NCBI RefSeq assembly: GCF_900142735.1
Contig: NZ_FRBY01000001.1
Coordinates: 868,001 to 932,000 of the forward strand
Direction of reading: 5' to 3'
Length of the DNA stretch: 64,000 nucleotides
Source: Flavobacterium saccharophilum
Lineage (GTDB): Bacteria; Bacteroidota; Bacteroidia; Flavobacteriales; Flavobacteriaceae
Positions 26,576 through 34,259 of the stretch are shown here, one piece after another; position 1 is the first letter of the stretch; each line of letters starts with the position of its first letter. The notes under the pieces were generated by a model. That model searched no databases and was not told where the DNA came from. It was given only the letters and a program-made list of their open reading frames with translations. A program made the position numbers and the translations under genes.

Positions 26576-27214
26576 TTACCTGAAATAGTAATTTAAAATA
26601 TTAAAAAGAGTAACCACTGCAACCAAACCCGTAATGCTTCCAATAATAGTATTCATGTTACGCATCAGGTAATCGGTTTTCTTTTCTATTTTTCCGAAGA
26701 AGCCAATATAACTGTATAAAGCAGCAAAGGAACCCAAAACAGAACCCATTACAAAAGTAAAAATGATATTGCTTTCAAATACAAAAAGATGGTAAGAAGC
26801 TAAAGTAACACTTACTAAAACGTAATACGGAATCGGGAAGAAGTTCAATCCCGAAAGTAACATTCCTAAAAAGAAACGACTTTTTTTACTGCTCTTTTTG
26901 ATTTTTGATTTCTTTTTGGTTTTCGGTTCTTTGGCGATAAACAGAAAATAGATCGTTAGAATGGAGAAGATAACAAATCCAACTTCACGCAATAAAGTCA
27001 CAACATCAGGGCGATTATCAATTACGTGAGCAAACAAAAGAGCCACATAAACCTGAAAAAAGATAACCAGAAGCGCACCGGCCACAAACCACAAAGCATT
27101 CTTTCTTCCTTCTTTCAGGTTTACTTTTGCAGCTGTCATGTTGATTAAACCTGGAGGAATAATTCCAATGAAAGCGGCAATAAAACCTGAAAGTAATGGA
27201 GTAATTAAGACCAT
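26576..27214 (-). CDS. LysE-family exporter-like membrane protein
   Basis: A 212-residue polytopic protein with six helices. The N-terminal LLSGFIAAFIGIIPPGLINMTAAK matches the LysE/RhtB start (PPGLINM in place of PGPxxx). A basic stretch, KEPKTKKKSKIKKSSKKSR, lies in the central cytoplasmic loop, and the last helix is SITGLVAVVTLFNIL. Members export amino acids. The substrate cannot be read here and the match is a family-level one. It is followed by trmB's neighbour region on the same strand, 43 bases after the trmB stop. Confidence 0.75.
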   Translation of the reverse strand: MVLITPLLSGFIAAFIGIIPPGLINMTAAKVNLKEGRKNALWFVAGALLVIFFQVYVALLFAHVIDNRPDVVTLLREVGFVIFSILTIYFLFIAKEPKTKKKSKIKKSSKKSRFFLGMLLSGLNFFPIPYYVLVSVTLASYHLFVFESNIIFTFVMGSVLGSFAALYSYIGFFGKIEKKTDYLMRNMNTIIGSITGLVAVVTLFNILNYYFR

Positions 27215-27257
27215 TCAGTTGTGTGATGGGTTAGTAAAATCTGTTTTTAAAATTAAA

Positions 27258-27935
27258 TTAGTCTTTAATTTTAAAACGAATATACGTAATTGCCTTGTTA
27301 ATTTCTAAATATTGTTTTTCATAAAAGGTCTGAAAAGCAGTAACTTCTTCCGGACTTCCTTCGTTAGTATACACATTATGATTCGCATATAAAACTTCAT
27401 GTCCTTCACCGTGAAGCAATCCAAGCGTATAACCGTGCATGAATTCGCTATCAGTTTTAAGGTTTACGACACCATCTTTTTTAAGGATTTTTTTGTACAA
27501 TTTCAAAAACTCAGAGTTTGTCATTCTGTGTTTTGTTCTCTTGTATTTGATTTGCGGATCCGGAAAAGTAATCCAGATTTCGTCTACTTCATTTTCGTTG
27601 AAAATATGATCAATCAATTCGATTTGAGTTCGAATGAAAGCAACATTATGCAATCCAGTTTCAACAGCGGTTTTAGCACCTCTCCAGAAACGCGCTCCTT
27701 TAATATCAATTCCGATAAAATTTTTGTTCGGATATCTTTCTGCTAATCCAACAGAATATTCTCCTTTTCCACATCCTAATTCTAAAACTAATGGATTGTC
27801 ATTTTTAAAGAAATCAGAGTTCCATTTTCCTTTTAAAGGCATTAAATCGCCTACAACTTCTTCTCTGGTTGGTTGAAAAACGTTTTGAAATGTTTCGTTT
27901 TCCCTGAATCTTTTTAGTTTATTTTTACTTCCCAC
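27258..27935 (-). CDS. trmB: tRNA (guanine(46)-N7)-methyltransferase
   Basis: A 225-residue SAM-dependent enzyme that methylates G46 in the variable loop of tRNA. It has the SAM motif LVLELGCGKGEYSVGLAERYP, FIGIDIKGARFWRGAK, and the family signature IWITFPDPQIKYKRTKHRMTN split here around FPDPQ and KHR. I start at the GTG at 27935 (reading MGSKNKLKRFREN), because the family begins with this motif and the upstream ATG frame adds only seven unconserved residues. Confidence 0.95.
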   Translation of the reverse strand: MGSKNKLKRFRENETFQNVFQPTREEVVGDLMPLKGKWNSDFFKNDNPLVLELGCGKGEYSVGLAERYPNKNFIGIDIKGARFWRGAKTAVETGLHNVAFIRTQIELIDHIFNENEVDEIWITFPDPQIKYKRTKHRMTNSEFLKLYKKILKKDGVVNLKTDSEFMHGYTLGLLHGEGHEVLYANHNVYTNEGSPEEVTAFQTFYEKQYLEINKAITYIRFKIKD

Positions 27936-28008
27936 TTTTACAAAAATTTTCAGCAAAATTAAGGAATATAAACGAATGAAAATAGGTTGAATTCGGTTTT
28001 AAAATTTT

Positions 28009-28083
28009 TAGCCACGAATTCACGAATTTTTAATTATCTGTTGTCGTCAATACAAGCAGAAAAAATTCGTGAATTTGTGGCTA
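28009..28083. repeat. Inverted repeat, AGCCACGAATTCACGAATT family
   Basis: TAGCCACGAATTCACGAATT pairs with AATTCGTGAATTTGTGGCTA around a 30-base centre. It lies between trmB and the ammonium transporter gene. Confidence 0.8.
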
Positions 28084-28108
28084 ATTTTAATGCAAAGAAT
28101 ATTTTTTC

Positions 28109-29491
28109 TTAACCGTAATGAGGCTCCGTAATTGCTTTTGATTTTGGATCTAAAGTTTCATCGTGTTGTGATAAATCCAATCCAATGTGTTCTGATTCTT
28201 CTGAAACTCTTAGTGGAATTATAAAGTTCGTTACTTTGAATAGGAAATAAGCTCCGAAGAAAGTAAAAATAGAAACCAATACCAACGCCATCATATGATG
28301 TCCGAAAACATTCCAGCCTCCGTGTAATAAACTAGCATCTTCGCCGTGAGCGAAAATAGCAGTCAGAATCATTCCCATAATTCCACCAACACCATGACAG
28401 GCAAAAACGTCAAGGGTATCATCAAATCTTTTTGAGAAGCTGCAATTTACAACTGAATTTGAAACCAAAGCAGTAACAAATCCGAAGAACATGCTTTCAG
28501 GAACCGATACAAATCCTGCAGCAGGAGTAATGGCAACTAAACCTACTACAGCTCCGATACAAGCTCCTAGAGCCGATACTTTTCTACCGTTCATTCGGTC
28601 GAAGAAAACCCAGGTTAACATGGCTGCTGCCGATGAAGTGGTGGTGGTTGCAAAAGCCATAGCTGCAGTTCCGTTAGCGGCAAGAGCTGAACCCGCGTTG
28701 AATCCGAACCAGCCAAACCATAACATTCCCGTTCCTAATAATACAAACGGAATATTGGTTGGAATATGCTGACTGTTTTTTCTTTTTCCTAAAACCAGAA
28801 CTCCGGCCAAAGCAGCGAATCCTGAACTCATATGTACCACAGTTCCTCCGGCGAAATCCTTAACGCCAAAGTAACTTCCTAAAACTCCTGTTGGATACCA
28901 AACGGCGTGACACAAAGGAGCATATATGAAAATGGTAAATAAACTAATGAAAATTAAATACGAAATAAAACGAACGCGCTCTGCAAACGAACCCGTAATG
29001 ATGGCCGGAGCGATGATCGCGAATTTCATTTGAAACAAAGCAAAAAGCATAAACGGAATCGTGCTTGCCAGTTTTTTATGGGGTAAAATATTTACGTAAT
29101 CCATAAAAGCAAAAGTGGTCGGATTTCCGAAGAAGCTGTAAAAGTGCTCTCCAGATCCAAAACCTACAGGATCTCCAAAAGCTAAACTAAAACCAACGGT
29201 AACCCATAAAAGTGTTACAACGCCCAAACAGATGAAACTTTGCAACATGGTCGAAATCACATTTTTCTTGCCTACCATTCCGCCATAGAAAAAAGACAAT
29301 CCCGGCGTCATGATTAAAACCAGACAACAAGAAGTTAACATCCAGGCAACGTCGGCAGGAACGATTTGGTCTAAAGTGCCAAATTCTGATAGAACGTAAT
29401 TGTTTTCAGTAACTGTTGGCCAAAATGCGCCTGTAATACAAACTAAACTTATAATAATAAAGGAAATGATCCAGCGTCTTTCTATTTTCAT
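28109..29491 (-). CDS. amtB: Ammonium transporter (Amt family)
   Basis: A 460-residue inner-membrane channel for ammonium. The motifs DVAWMLTSCCLVLIMTPGLSFFYGG, FAGGTVVHMSSGFAALAG (first pore His), FGWFGFNAGSALAA and FACHGVGGIMGM (second pore His) mark the family. There are about 11 to 12 helices. The N-terminus carries an extra segment (WPTVTENNYVLSEF) that may be a signal or first helix. No GlnK gene is next to it, unlike many bacterial amt operons. Confidence 0.95.
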   Translation of the reverse strand: MKIERRWIISFIIISLVCITGAFWPTVTENNYVLSEFGTLDQIVPADVAWMLTSCCLVLIMTPGLSFFYGGMVGKKNVISTMLQSFICLGVVTLLWVTVGFSLAFGDPVGFGSGEHFYSFFGNPTTFAFMDYVNILPHKKLASTIPFMLFALFQMKFAIIAPAIITGSFAERVRFISYLIFISLFTIFIYAPLCHAVWYPTGVLGSYFGVKDFAGGTVVHMSSGFAALAGVLVLGKRKNSQHIPTNIPFVLLGTGMLWFGWFGFNAGSALAANGTAAMAFATTTTSSAAAMLTWVFFDRMNGRKVSALGACIGAVVGLVAITPAAGFVSVPESMFFGFVTALVSNSVVNCSFSKRFDDTLDVFACHGVGGIMGMILTAIFAHGEDASLLHGGWNVFGHHMMALVLVSIFTFFGAYFLFKVTNFIIPLRVSEESEHIGLDLSQHDETLDPKSKAITEPHYG

Positions 29492-29529
29492 TTTTCAAAT
29501 ACTTTATTGAACCCTATTTTTTTTGGGGT

Positions 29530-29537
29530 CAAAGTTA
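29530..29537 (-). promoter_or_regulatory. Candidate -7 promoter element of amtB (TAACTTTG)
   Basis: On the minus strand TAACTTTG lies 39 bases before the transporter start codon and matches TAnnTTTG. No TTG is seen at the expected distance, so it may be activator-dependent or a chance match. Confidence 0.45.
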
Positions 29538-29753
29538 AAAAAAAATAAAGATTTTGATTTTTAGGGCTGTTAAAATAGAGGTAGGTGTTTGATTTTAGTT
29601 AATTTTGTAAAATTCAGATCCTTTTTTTGATAGAATTGTATTTCTGAATCAAAAAAAAGAGTCCAAATTGCCAAATATGTTATAATTAAATTGCTATCGT
29701 GATTTGTAACGTGCTATAAAAGTTAGGTTTATAATAAGAAAGTTCTAAAATGT

Positions 29754-30245
29754 TTATTTTTTTTGAAGTTTCGCAATCAAAGCATCTTCGATTGGCGCTT
29801 TTATTTTAATTACAGCATCAACTTCGTCATTCGGAACGGTCATTGATAAAACGTATTGCTGAATTTTCCATTCTTTTCCCACTTTTATCAAAACGCCAGA
29901 ACCGCGGCAAATTTTCATTTGTGTGTTTAGCAATTCATCAAACCAGGCCACATTTCCGGTTTTGTCAAAAAAGATATGACGTTCCAGAGCTGTAAAATTC
30001 CAGGTTCTGCCACTTTTGAAAAAAGGCTGTGCCCAAGTCTGAAAGTCTGGTTTCACCCAGTTTTCTGTAGCGTCTGTCCCAATAAAAATCGCATCTTCGG
30101 TCATTGCATTAAAATAGTCTTCAAATTTCACATCGGCAGCGGCTTTGTGCCAGTCGTTCAGTGTTTTGTTGATTTTTTCTTTTTCCGCCTTTTGAGCATT
30201 AGCAAAAACGGTCACAAATAATAAAAGTAAGATAGTTTTTTTCAT
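29754..30245 (-). CDS. Exported SnoaL/NTF2-like protein
   Basis: A 163-residue protein with a signal peptide (MKKTILLLLFVTVFANAQ). The rest has the NTF2-like layout: a helix pair (INKTLNDWHKAAADVKFEDYFNAM), then AIFIGTDATENW, GNVAWFDELLNT and VGKEWKIQQYVLSMTVPND. Such domains are small cone-shaped folds used as binding pockets or enzymes; nothing shows which. It is a single gene. A second unrelated-in-detail member is at 47525. Confidence 0.75.
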   Translation of the reverse strand: MKKTILLLLFVTVFANAQKAEKEKINKTLNDWHKAAADVKFEDYFNAMTEDAIFIGTDATENWVKPDFQTWAQPFFKSGRTWNFTALERHIFFDKTGNVAWFDELLNTQMKICRGSGVLIKVGKEWKIQQYVLSMTVPNDEVDAVIKIKAPIEDALIAKLQKK

Positions 30246-30355
30246 GGGTTTGGTTATTTGAGTTAAAGATAAGAAAAAATCTTTTTAAAGGTTCAGAGGT
30301 TCAGAGAGGCAAAGGTTCAAAGGTTTTTAGACTTTGCCCATAATATCTCTCGCAA

Positions 30356-30530
30356 TCCCGATAGCTATCGGGAGCAGAGGCGCAAATTTTTTTTCTCATT
30401 TTATGTCATTTCGACGAAGGAGAAATCCTCGCAAGTAACTCCGCAACGAAAATCCAATCTTTGTCGAGCTTCTCGCGACGATTTGCTTCGCCAGTCGCTA
30501 TCGCTCGAGTCTTTTTCGTCGAAATGACAA
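30356..30530. repeat. TCCCGATAGCTATCGGGA palindrome and TGTCATTTCGACG inverted repeat
   Basis: The gap 30246-30669 (424 bases) has no gene before the lipoprotein. It holds AGGTTCAGAGG units (30292-30330), a perfect 18-base palindrome at 30356-30373, and at 30403-30530 an inverted repeat with arms TGTCATTTCGACGAA and its complement. A CTTTGTGCCTTAGTGCC unit follows at 30556. The palindrome recurs at 43095-43112 and 57336-57353. Confidence 0.8.
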
Positions 30531-30669
30531 ACAGTACGCTTAATTAATCTAAAAAACTTTGTGCCTTAGTGCCTTTGTGTGGAAATTCGCAAAAACTCAA
30601 ATTCTCTTATATAACTTATATGCTATAAACATTCATTTACTATCTTTGATTGTTTTAAAATACCATATC

Positions 30670-31347
30670 ATGAATCCGAAAATATTTATCAGTTCGATCG
30701 TTATTACTTCTTTACTTTTTGTGTCTTGCAAAAAGGAATTAGAACCTCAGGAAAGTACACCAACTTCTGAATTAGTTAAATTGGGATTGGTAAAAGATAC
30801 GGCGAAAGTCAAGTCGGTAGTGGAGGCACCACAGCCACAGACTAATCCGAATACGGTATTGGGAGAAACAAAAGGATTAAATCCGGCACACGGACAGCCG
30901 GGACACCGTTGTGATATTGCAGTGGGTGCGCCGTTGAATTCGGCACCAACACAAGGACAAACGGCAACTGCTCAACCAACACAAACGGTACAGGTAAATC
31001 CGAATCAGAAAAATGTGGTAACTACAACTACAACTGCTGCAGCTCCGGTAAAAGTGGCGAAAGGAATGAATCCGTCGCACGGTCAGCCAGGGCACAGATG
31101 TGACATTCCGGTTGGAGCGCCTTTAAATTCTCCTGTTGCAAAACCAGTTGCTGCAACTTCAACGTCAGCACAAAGTGGAAGTACTACGAAAACCTTTACT
31201 GTTACACCACCAGCGGGTACTGAAAATGCAGTCCCGGCCTTATTAAGCACCGAAGCGCCTAAAGTTGCCGAAGGAATGAATCCGGCACACGGACAACCAG
31301 GACACCGTTGCGATATTGCAGTAGGTCAGCCTTTACCGAAATCCTAA
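30670..31347 (+). CDS. Lipoprotein with three NPAHGQPGHRCDI repeats
   Basis: A 225-residue lipoprotein (lipobox LLFVSC at about residue 18). It has three near-identical copies of GLNPAHGQPGHRCDI plus VGAPL, starting at residues 69, 132 and 202. They are joined by Thr/Ala/Gln/Pro-rich linkers of about 40 to 50 residues. Each copy keeps two His and one Cys, which suggests metal or haem binding or covalent linkage; no function is known to me for it. The start at 30670 is chosen because it gives the signal peptide. A TATCTTTG box at 30641-30648 lies upstream. Single gene, ended by the next terminator. Confidence 0.82.
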   Translation: MNPKIFISSIVITSLLFVSCKKELEPQESTPTSELVKLGLVKDTAKVKSVVEAPQPQTNPNTVLGETKGLNPAHGQPGHRCDIAVGAPLNSAPTQGQTATAQPTQTVQVNPNQKNVVTTTTTAAAPVKVAKGMNPSHGQPGHRCDIPVGAPLNSPVAKPVAATSTSAQSGSTTKTFTVTPPAGTENAVPALLSTEAPKVAEGMNPAHGQPGHRCDIAVGQPLPKS

Positions 31348-31441
31348 AGGAGGGGCAAAGCTACAAAGGCTCAAAGGCACAAAGGAAATCAGATCTTTGT
31401 CCCTTTGTTTCTCTGAGTCTTTGAACCTCTAGAAAACATAT

Positions 31442-31478
31442 AAAAAAAAATCCGTTTCAATTGAAACGGATTTTTTTA
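31442..31478. terminator. Bidirectional rho-independent terminator
   Basis: The perfect palindrome TCCGTTTCAATTGAAACGGA is flanked by A8 on one side and T7 on the other. It serves both the lipoprotein gene and the convergent hibernation factor gene. The preceding 90 bases hold an AAAGGCTCAAAGGCACAAAGG repeat with its complement. Confidence 0.9.
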
Positions 31479-31491
31479 TGAAATCTTCTAT

Positions 31492-31806
31492 TTAAAAACT
31501 TTTTTGTTTTTCGAAAGTAGTCGTCAATGTTTTTTTGGCTTTGGCCAAAGCACCACTAAAAGCTTTTTCAAGTGTATCTGAGTGTTCTGTAACGGTTATG
31601 GGTTGTAGTTTTGCTGTGCGGACTTCGATTACACATTTCTTATCGTTTAAGCTGAATTTCTCGCCATTTTCATCTCCGAAATGAACTTCAACGCGGGTAA
31701 TTTTTTCTTCAAAACGTGTTAGCCCTTTTTCTAATTCTCCAGAAAAATAAGCTTCTAATCTTTCGTGTCCTTCGATGTTTTTGTCGGTATTGATTTGAAT
31801 TTTCAT
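31492..31806 (-). CDS. hpf: Ribosome hibernation promoting factor (HPF/RaiA family)
   Basis: A 104-residue short HPF. MKIQINTDKNIEGHERLEAYF, with its conserved LEAYF region, is followed by ITRVEVHFGDENGEKF, KKCVIEVRTAKLQPITV and ALAKAKKTLTTTFEKQ. It should bind the 30S decoding centre in stationary phase or stress. It lacks the C-terminal dimerisation domain of long HPFs. I start at MKIQINT. A 47-residue longer frame exists, but it crosses the promoter and an intergenic repeat. Confidence 0.9.
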   Translation of the reverse strand: MKIQINTDKNIEGHERLEAYFSGELEKGLTRFEEKITRVEVHFGDENGEKFSLNDKKCVIEVRTAKLQPITVTEHSDTLEKAFSGALAKAKKTLTTTFEKQKSF

Positions 31807-31832
31807 ATGGTTTATATTTAATGATTGTTTCT

Positions 31833-31863
31833 CAAAGCTATCTTTTTTAAGATGAAAAGCCAA
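31833..31863 (-). promoter_or_regulatory. Promoter of hpf (TTG-N20-TAGCTTTG)
   Basis: On the minus strand TAGCTTTG (31833-31840) is preceded by TTG (31861-31863) with a 20-base spacer, one more than the ideal. It lies 27 bases before the ATG of hpf and supports the short start. Confidence 0.65.
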
Positions 31864-31903
31864 GTGAGTTAAGGAAACATTATGAAATTTTAAGCGTATT
31901 TTT

Positions 31904-31950
31904 TTGTCATTCCGAGGCACGAGGAATCCCCGCAAGTAGTTCGGCAATCA
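31904..31950. repeat. Half copy of the TTGTCATTCCGAGG repeat
   Basis: TTGTCATTCCGAGGCACGAGGAATCCCCGC without the matching right arm. It marks the boundary between hpf and the accessory genes that follow. A complementary half copy is at 39437-39486, at the far side of the accessory region. Confidence 0.75.
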
Positions 31951-31988
31951 AGAGCACACAAAAAAGGCAAGAGGTAATTATTCCTAAT

Positions 31989-32174
31989 TTAGATTTTCTT
32001 AATTCTAAATTTAATTATGTGTTCACAGCAATCACACTTTACAAAACTTCTATCATCTACATCCATATCTATTTCAATTTCATAATCACAAATAGGACAA
32101 TTGTAAATAATATCTACAAGTTTTATGGGTGGATTTAGAACAGTTGGGATTTCTAAGATTGAATATTCTATCAT
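31989..32174 (-). CDS. Small zinc-ribbon-like protein, unknown
   Basis: A 61-residue protein. The pattern YNCPICDYEIEIDMDVDDRSF is followed by VKCDCCEHIIKF: CPIC and CDCC form a four-Cys knuckle pair about 19 residues apart, as in a zinc ribbon. It lies 11 bases downstream of the next gene (32186) on the same strand, and both appear to share one transcript. No family is recognised. Its AT-rich codon use resembles the neighbouring restriction genes. Confidence 0.6.
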   Translation of the reverse strand: MIEYSILEIPTVLNPPIKLVDIIYNCPICDYEIEIDMDVDDRSFVKCDCCEHIIKFRIKKI

Positions 32175-32185
32175 ATTTTTTTAAA

Positions 32186-32455
32186 TTAACCAAATTGTAT
32201 ATAATCATATATAAAATCGTTGATTTCTTCTCCTTCAGGGTCAAACTTTAAAACAATCCTAGAGCATAATTTATCAACCCAATTTTCAATTTCTTCTAAA
32301 GAATTAATGTTATTTAGAAAAGACAAAAGCTTATTTTGATTAGTAAAATCATCTATAAACATAAAAATGTCTTCTTTAAAGCTATCTGCATAATTTTCAT
32401 TTGGTTGCGATAAGTAATTTTCTAAATGTTGAATTTTTTCATTTAAGCTTAACAT
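32186..32455 (-). CDS. Small acidic protein of unknown function
   Basis: An 89-residue, strongly acidic, helical protein (KIQHLENYLSQPNENYADSF, NINSLEEIENWVDKLCSRIV, PEGEEINDFIYDY). The size and charge resemble toxin-immunity proteins or anti-restriction factors, but I recognise no family. A TATCTTTG box (minus strand, 32469-32476) directly precedes it, so it is transcribed away from the XRE-McrBC genes. Confidence 0.55.
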   Translation of the reverse strand: MLSLNEKIQHLENYLSQPNENYADSFKEDIFMFIDDFTNQNKLLSFLNNINSLEEIENWVDKLCSRIVLKFDPEGEEINDFIYDYIQFG

Positions 32456-32535
32456 AGGAATTTTATTTCAAAGATAAATAAAAACCCGACTATACTCCGT
32501 TGTTTTAGAGTCTACATTTTGCAACTTTTGTTAAC

Positions 32536-32742
32536 ATGGATATTAAGCAAAAATTTGGACTTAAGATAAAGGAGCTTAGAAAACTCAAAGGACTGTCTCA
32601 AGAAAAGCTAGCCAATTTAGCAGAGATAGATCGAACCTATCTGCCAACGATTGAAAAAGGTGAAAGAAATGTTTCTATTGAAGTAGTTGAGCGATTAGCG
32701 AATGCTTTAGAAGTTAAGATAAAAGACTTATTCGATGAATAG
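32536..32742 (+). CDS. XRE-family regulator (controller-protein type)
   Basis: A 68-residue single-domain helix-turn-helix protein: LKIKELRKLKGLSQEKLANL, then DRTYLPTIEKGERNVSIEVV, then RLANALEVKIKDLFDE. Its size and layout match restriction-modification controller (C) proteins. It lies 56 bases upstream of the McrB gene on the same strand, so it probably times expression of the restriction genes. No obvious C-box repeat was found upstream. Confidence 0.85.
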   Translation: MDIKQKFGLKIKELRKLKGLSQEKLANLAEIDRTYLPTIEKGERNVSIEVVERLANALEVKIKDLFDE

Positions 32743-32798
32743 TAATAATGATGAATAAAGTTGAGCAAAATCTATAAAATAATACTCCAACAGAAAAT

Positions 32799-34259
32799 AT
32801 GAACGAAGAAAATATACGGATTAAAAATGTATTAGAATTTATCAGGCAAAAAGCTATAGAATTTGGTGCAAATAATGATAAAGAGTTTAATAAATCATAT
32901 ATCGAAAGAAATAATACTGGATCAGATTCTCTTAAAGATAAAGGTGCTTATTTTGGTTTTATTCATCCGGAGGAAGAATCTGGAGGGCCATTCCATGACT
33001 TTTCATTAACTATTTTCCCATGTATTGAAGATAAACCTTGGTTAGTTTGCTTAGGTATTGGGTCAAGCGGTTTCAAAAATGATTACGATCTTGCCAATTA
33101 TCCTGGAGTAAGAAGACTTTTTTCGAAACTTATTAATGAAAAAGGTTTTTGTAAATCGGACTTTTCAGATATAGAAACACCTTTGCCTAAAACTATTGCT
33201 AATAGTGAAGACCTAGAGCAAATAAAAAACACAATAAAGACTTACACAAAAGTTTTACCAGTTTGCCAAATTGTTGAAAATCCTGAAAGTGAAGAAGGAA
33301 AAAAAATAATAGCAGCATTTGTGGCAGGTTATGCAAAACTTAGAAATTGGTCATCTAATAAGGAACAGCGTAAAGCAATTTCAGATGCATTAAAGCCCTT
33401 TTTTAAAGAAGAGAAAATAGATGAAGTTGAAGAAATAAATAATCTTCTTATAGATAGAAAATATATTGTTCTGCAAGGACCACCTGGAACTGGTAAGACT
33501 AGAACGGCTAAGGAAGTTGCAGAAAAAATAAAAATAAGAACAAAAACATTTTTTACTCAATTTCATGCAGAGACCAGTTTTTCTGATTTCATATTTGGTA
33601 TTCGACCAGATTTGAATAGCAATCACCTTCTCTATAAAGAAAATTTAGGAATTTTTACTAAGGCATTAAAGTATGCAGAAGAAAATAGCGGGGAAAGAGT
33701 AATTTTAATAATTGACGAAATTAATAGAGCAAATCTTTCTAATGTTTTGGGTCCCATTTTTTATTTGTTTGAACATAAAATGGATAAATGGGATGTTGAA
33801 ATAGAAATTTCTCCAGACTTTAAAATTAATAGATTACCAGATAATTTTCACGTAATAGCGACAATGAATACGGCCGATAGAAGTTTGTCTGTAGTAGATT
33901 TTGCATTGAGAAGAAGGTTTGCATGGTATGATTTAAAGCCAACACCTATTAACGGGAAAAAGAAAAATTTGGCAAATGTGAGTGTGTCTGAAATAAATAA
34001 TTCTGAAGAATATTTCTTTCTTGAAGATTTCTCGAAAATTAATGAAATTTTTGATTGGTATGCTTCTAGTAATGAGCTTTCACTACAACCGGGACAAGGC
34101 TACTTTATTGCAAAAAGTGAAGAGGAAATGAAAAGCAGAATTCAATATGAAATATTTCCATTGATAAAAGAATATTTGCAAGAAGGATTGGTTAGAAATG
34201 CCAAAGAAGAATTTAATAATTATTTTGCTTCACGTATAAATCAATCACTTTTTGAATGA
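32799..34259 (+). CDS. McrB-like AAA+ GTPase, type IV restriction
   Basis: A 486-residue motor subunit of a modification-dependent restriction system. The AAA+ core has Walker A GPPGTGKT (about 226-233), Walker B VILIIDEINRAN (about 301-312), and the McrB-specific MNTADRSLSVVDFALRRRF (about 355-373), where NTAD gives GTP preference. The first about 200 residues form a target-recognition region (PWLVCLGIGSSGFKNDYDLA, YPGVRRLFSKLI) that does not resemble the E. coli McrB N-terminal domain. The stop overlaps the McrC start by four bases (ATGA). Confidence 0.9.
   Translation: MNEENIRIKNVLEFIRQKAIEFGANNDKEFNKSYIERNNTGSDSLKDKGAYFGFIHPEEESGGPFHDFSLTIFPCIEDKPWLVCLGIGSSGFKNDYDLANYPGVRRLFSKLINEKGFCKSDFSDIETPLPKTIANSEDLEQIKNTIKTYTKVLPVCQIVENPESEEGKKIIAAFVAGYAKLRNWSSNKEQRKAISDALKPFFKEEKIDEVEEINNLLIDRKYIVLQGPPGTGKTRTAKEVAEKIKIRTKTFFTQFHAETSFSDFIFGIRPDLNSNHLLYKENLGIFTKALKYAEENSGERVILIIDEINRANLSNVLGPIFYLFEHKMDKWDVEIEISPDFKINRLPDNFHVIATMNTADRSLSVVDFALRRRFAWYDLKPTPINGKKKNLANVSVSEINNSEEYFFLEDFSKINEIFDWYASSNELSLQPGQGYFIAKSEEEMKSRIQYEIFPLIKEYLQEGLVRNAKEEFNNYFASRINQSLFE

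Noticed and set aside
31807..31947. Long N-terminal extension of the hibernation factor
   Set aside because: The extra 47 residues come from the promoter region and half of an intergenic repeat, and HPF proteins begin at MKIQINT.
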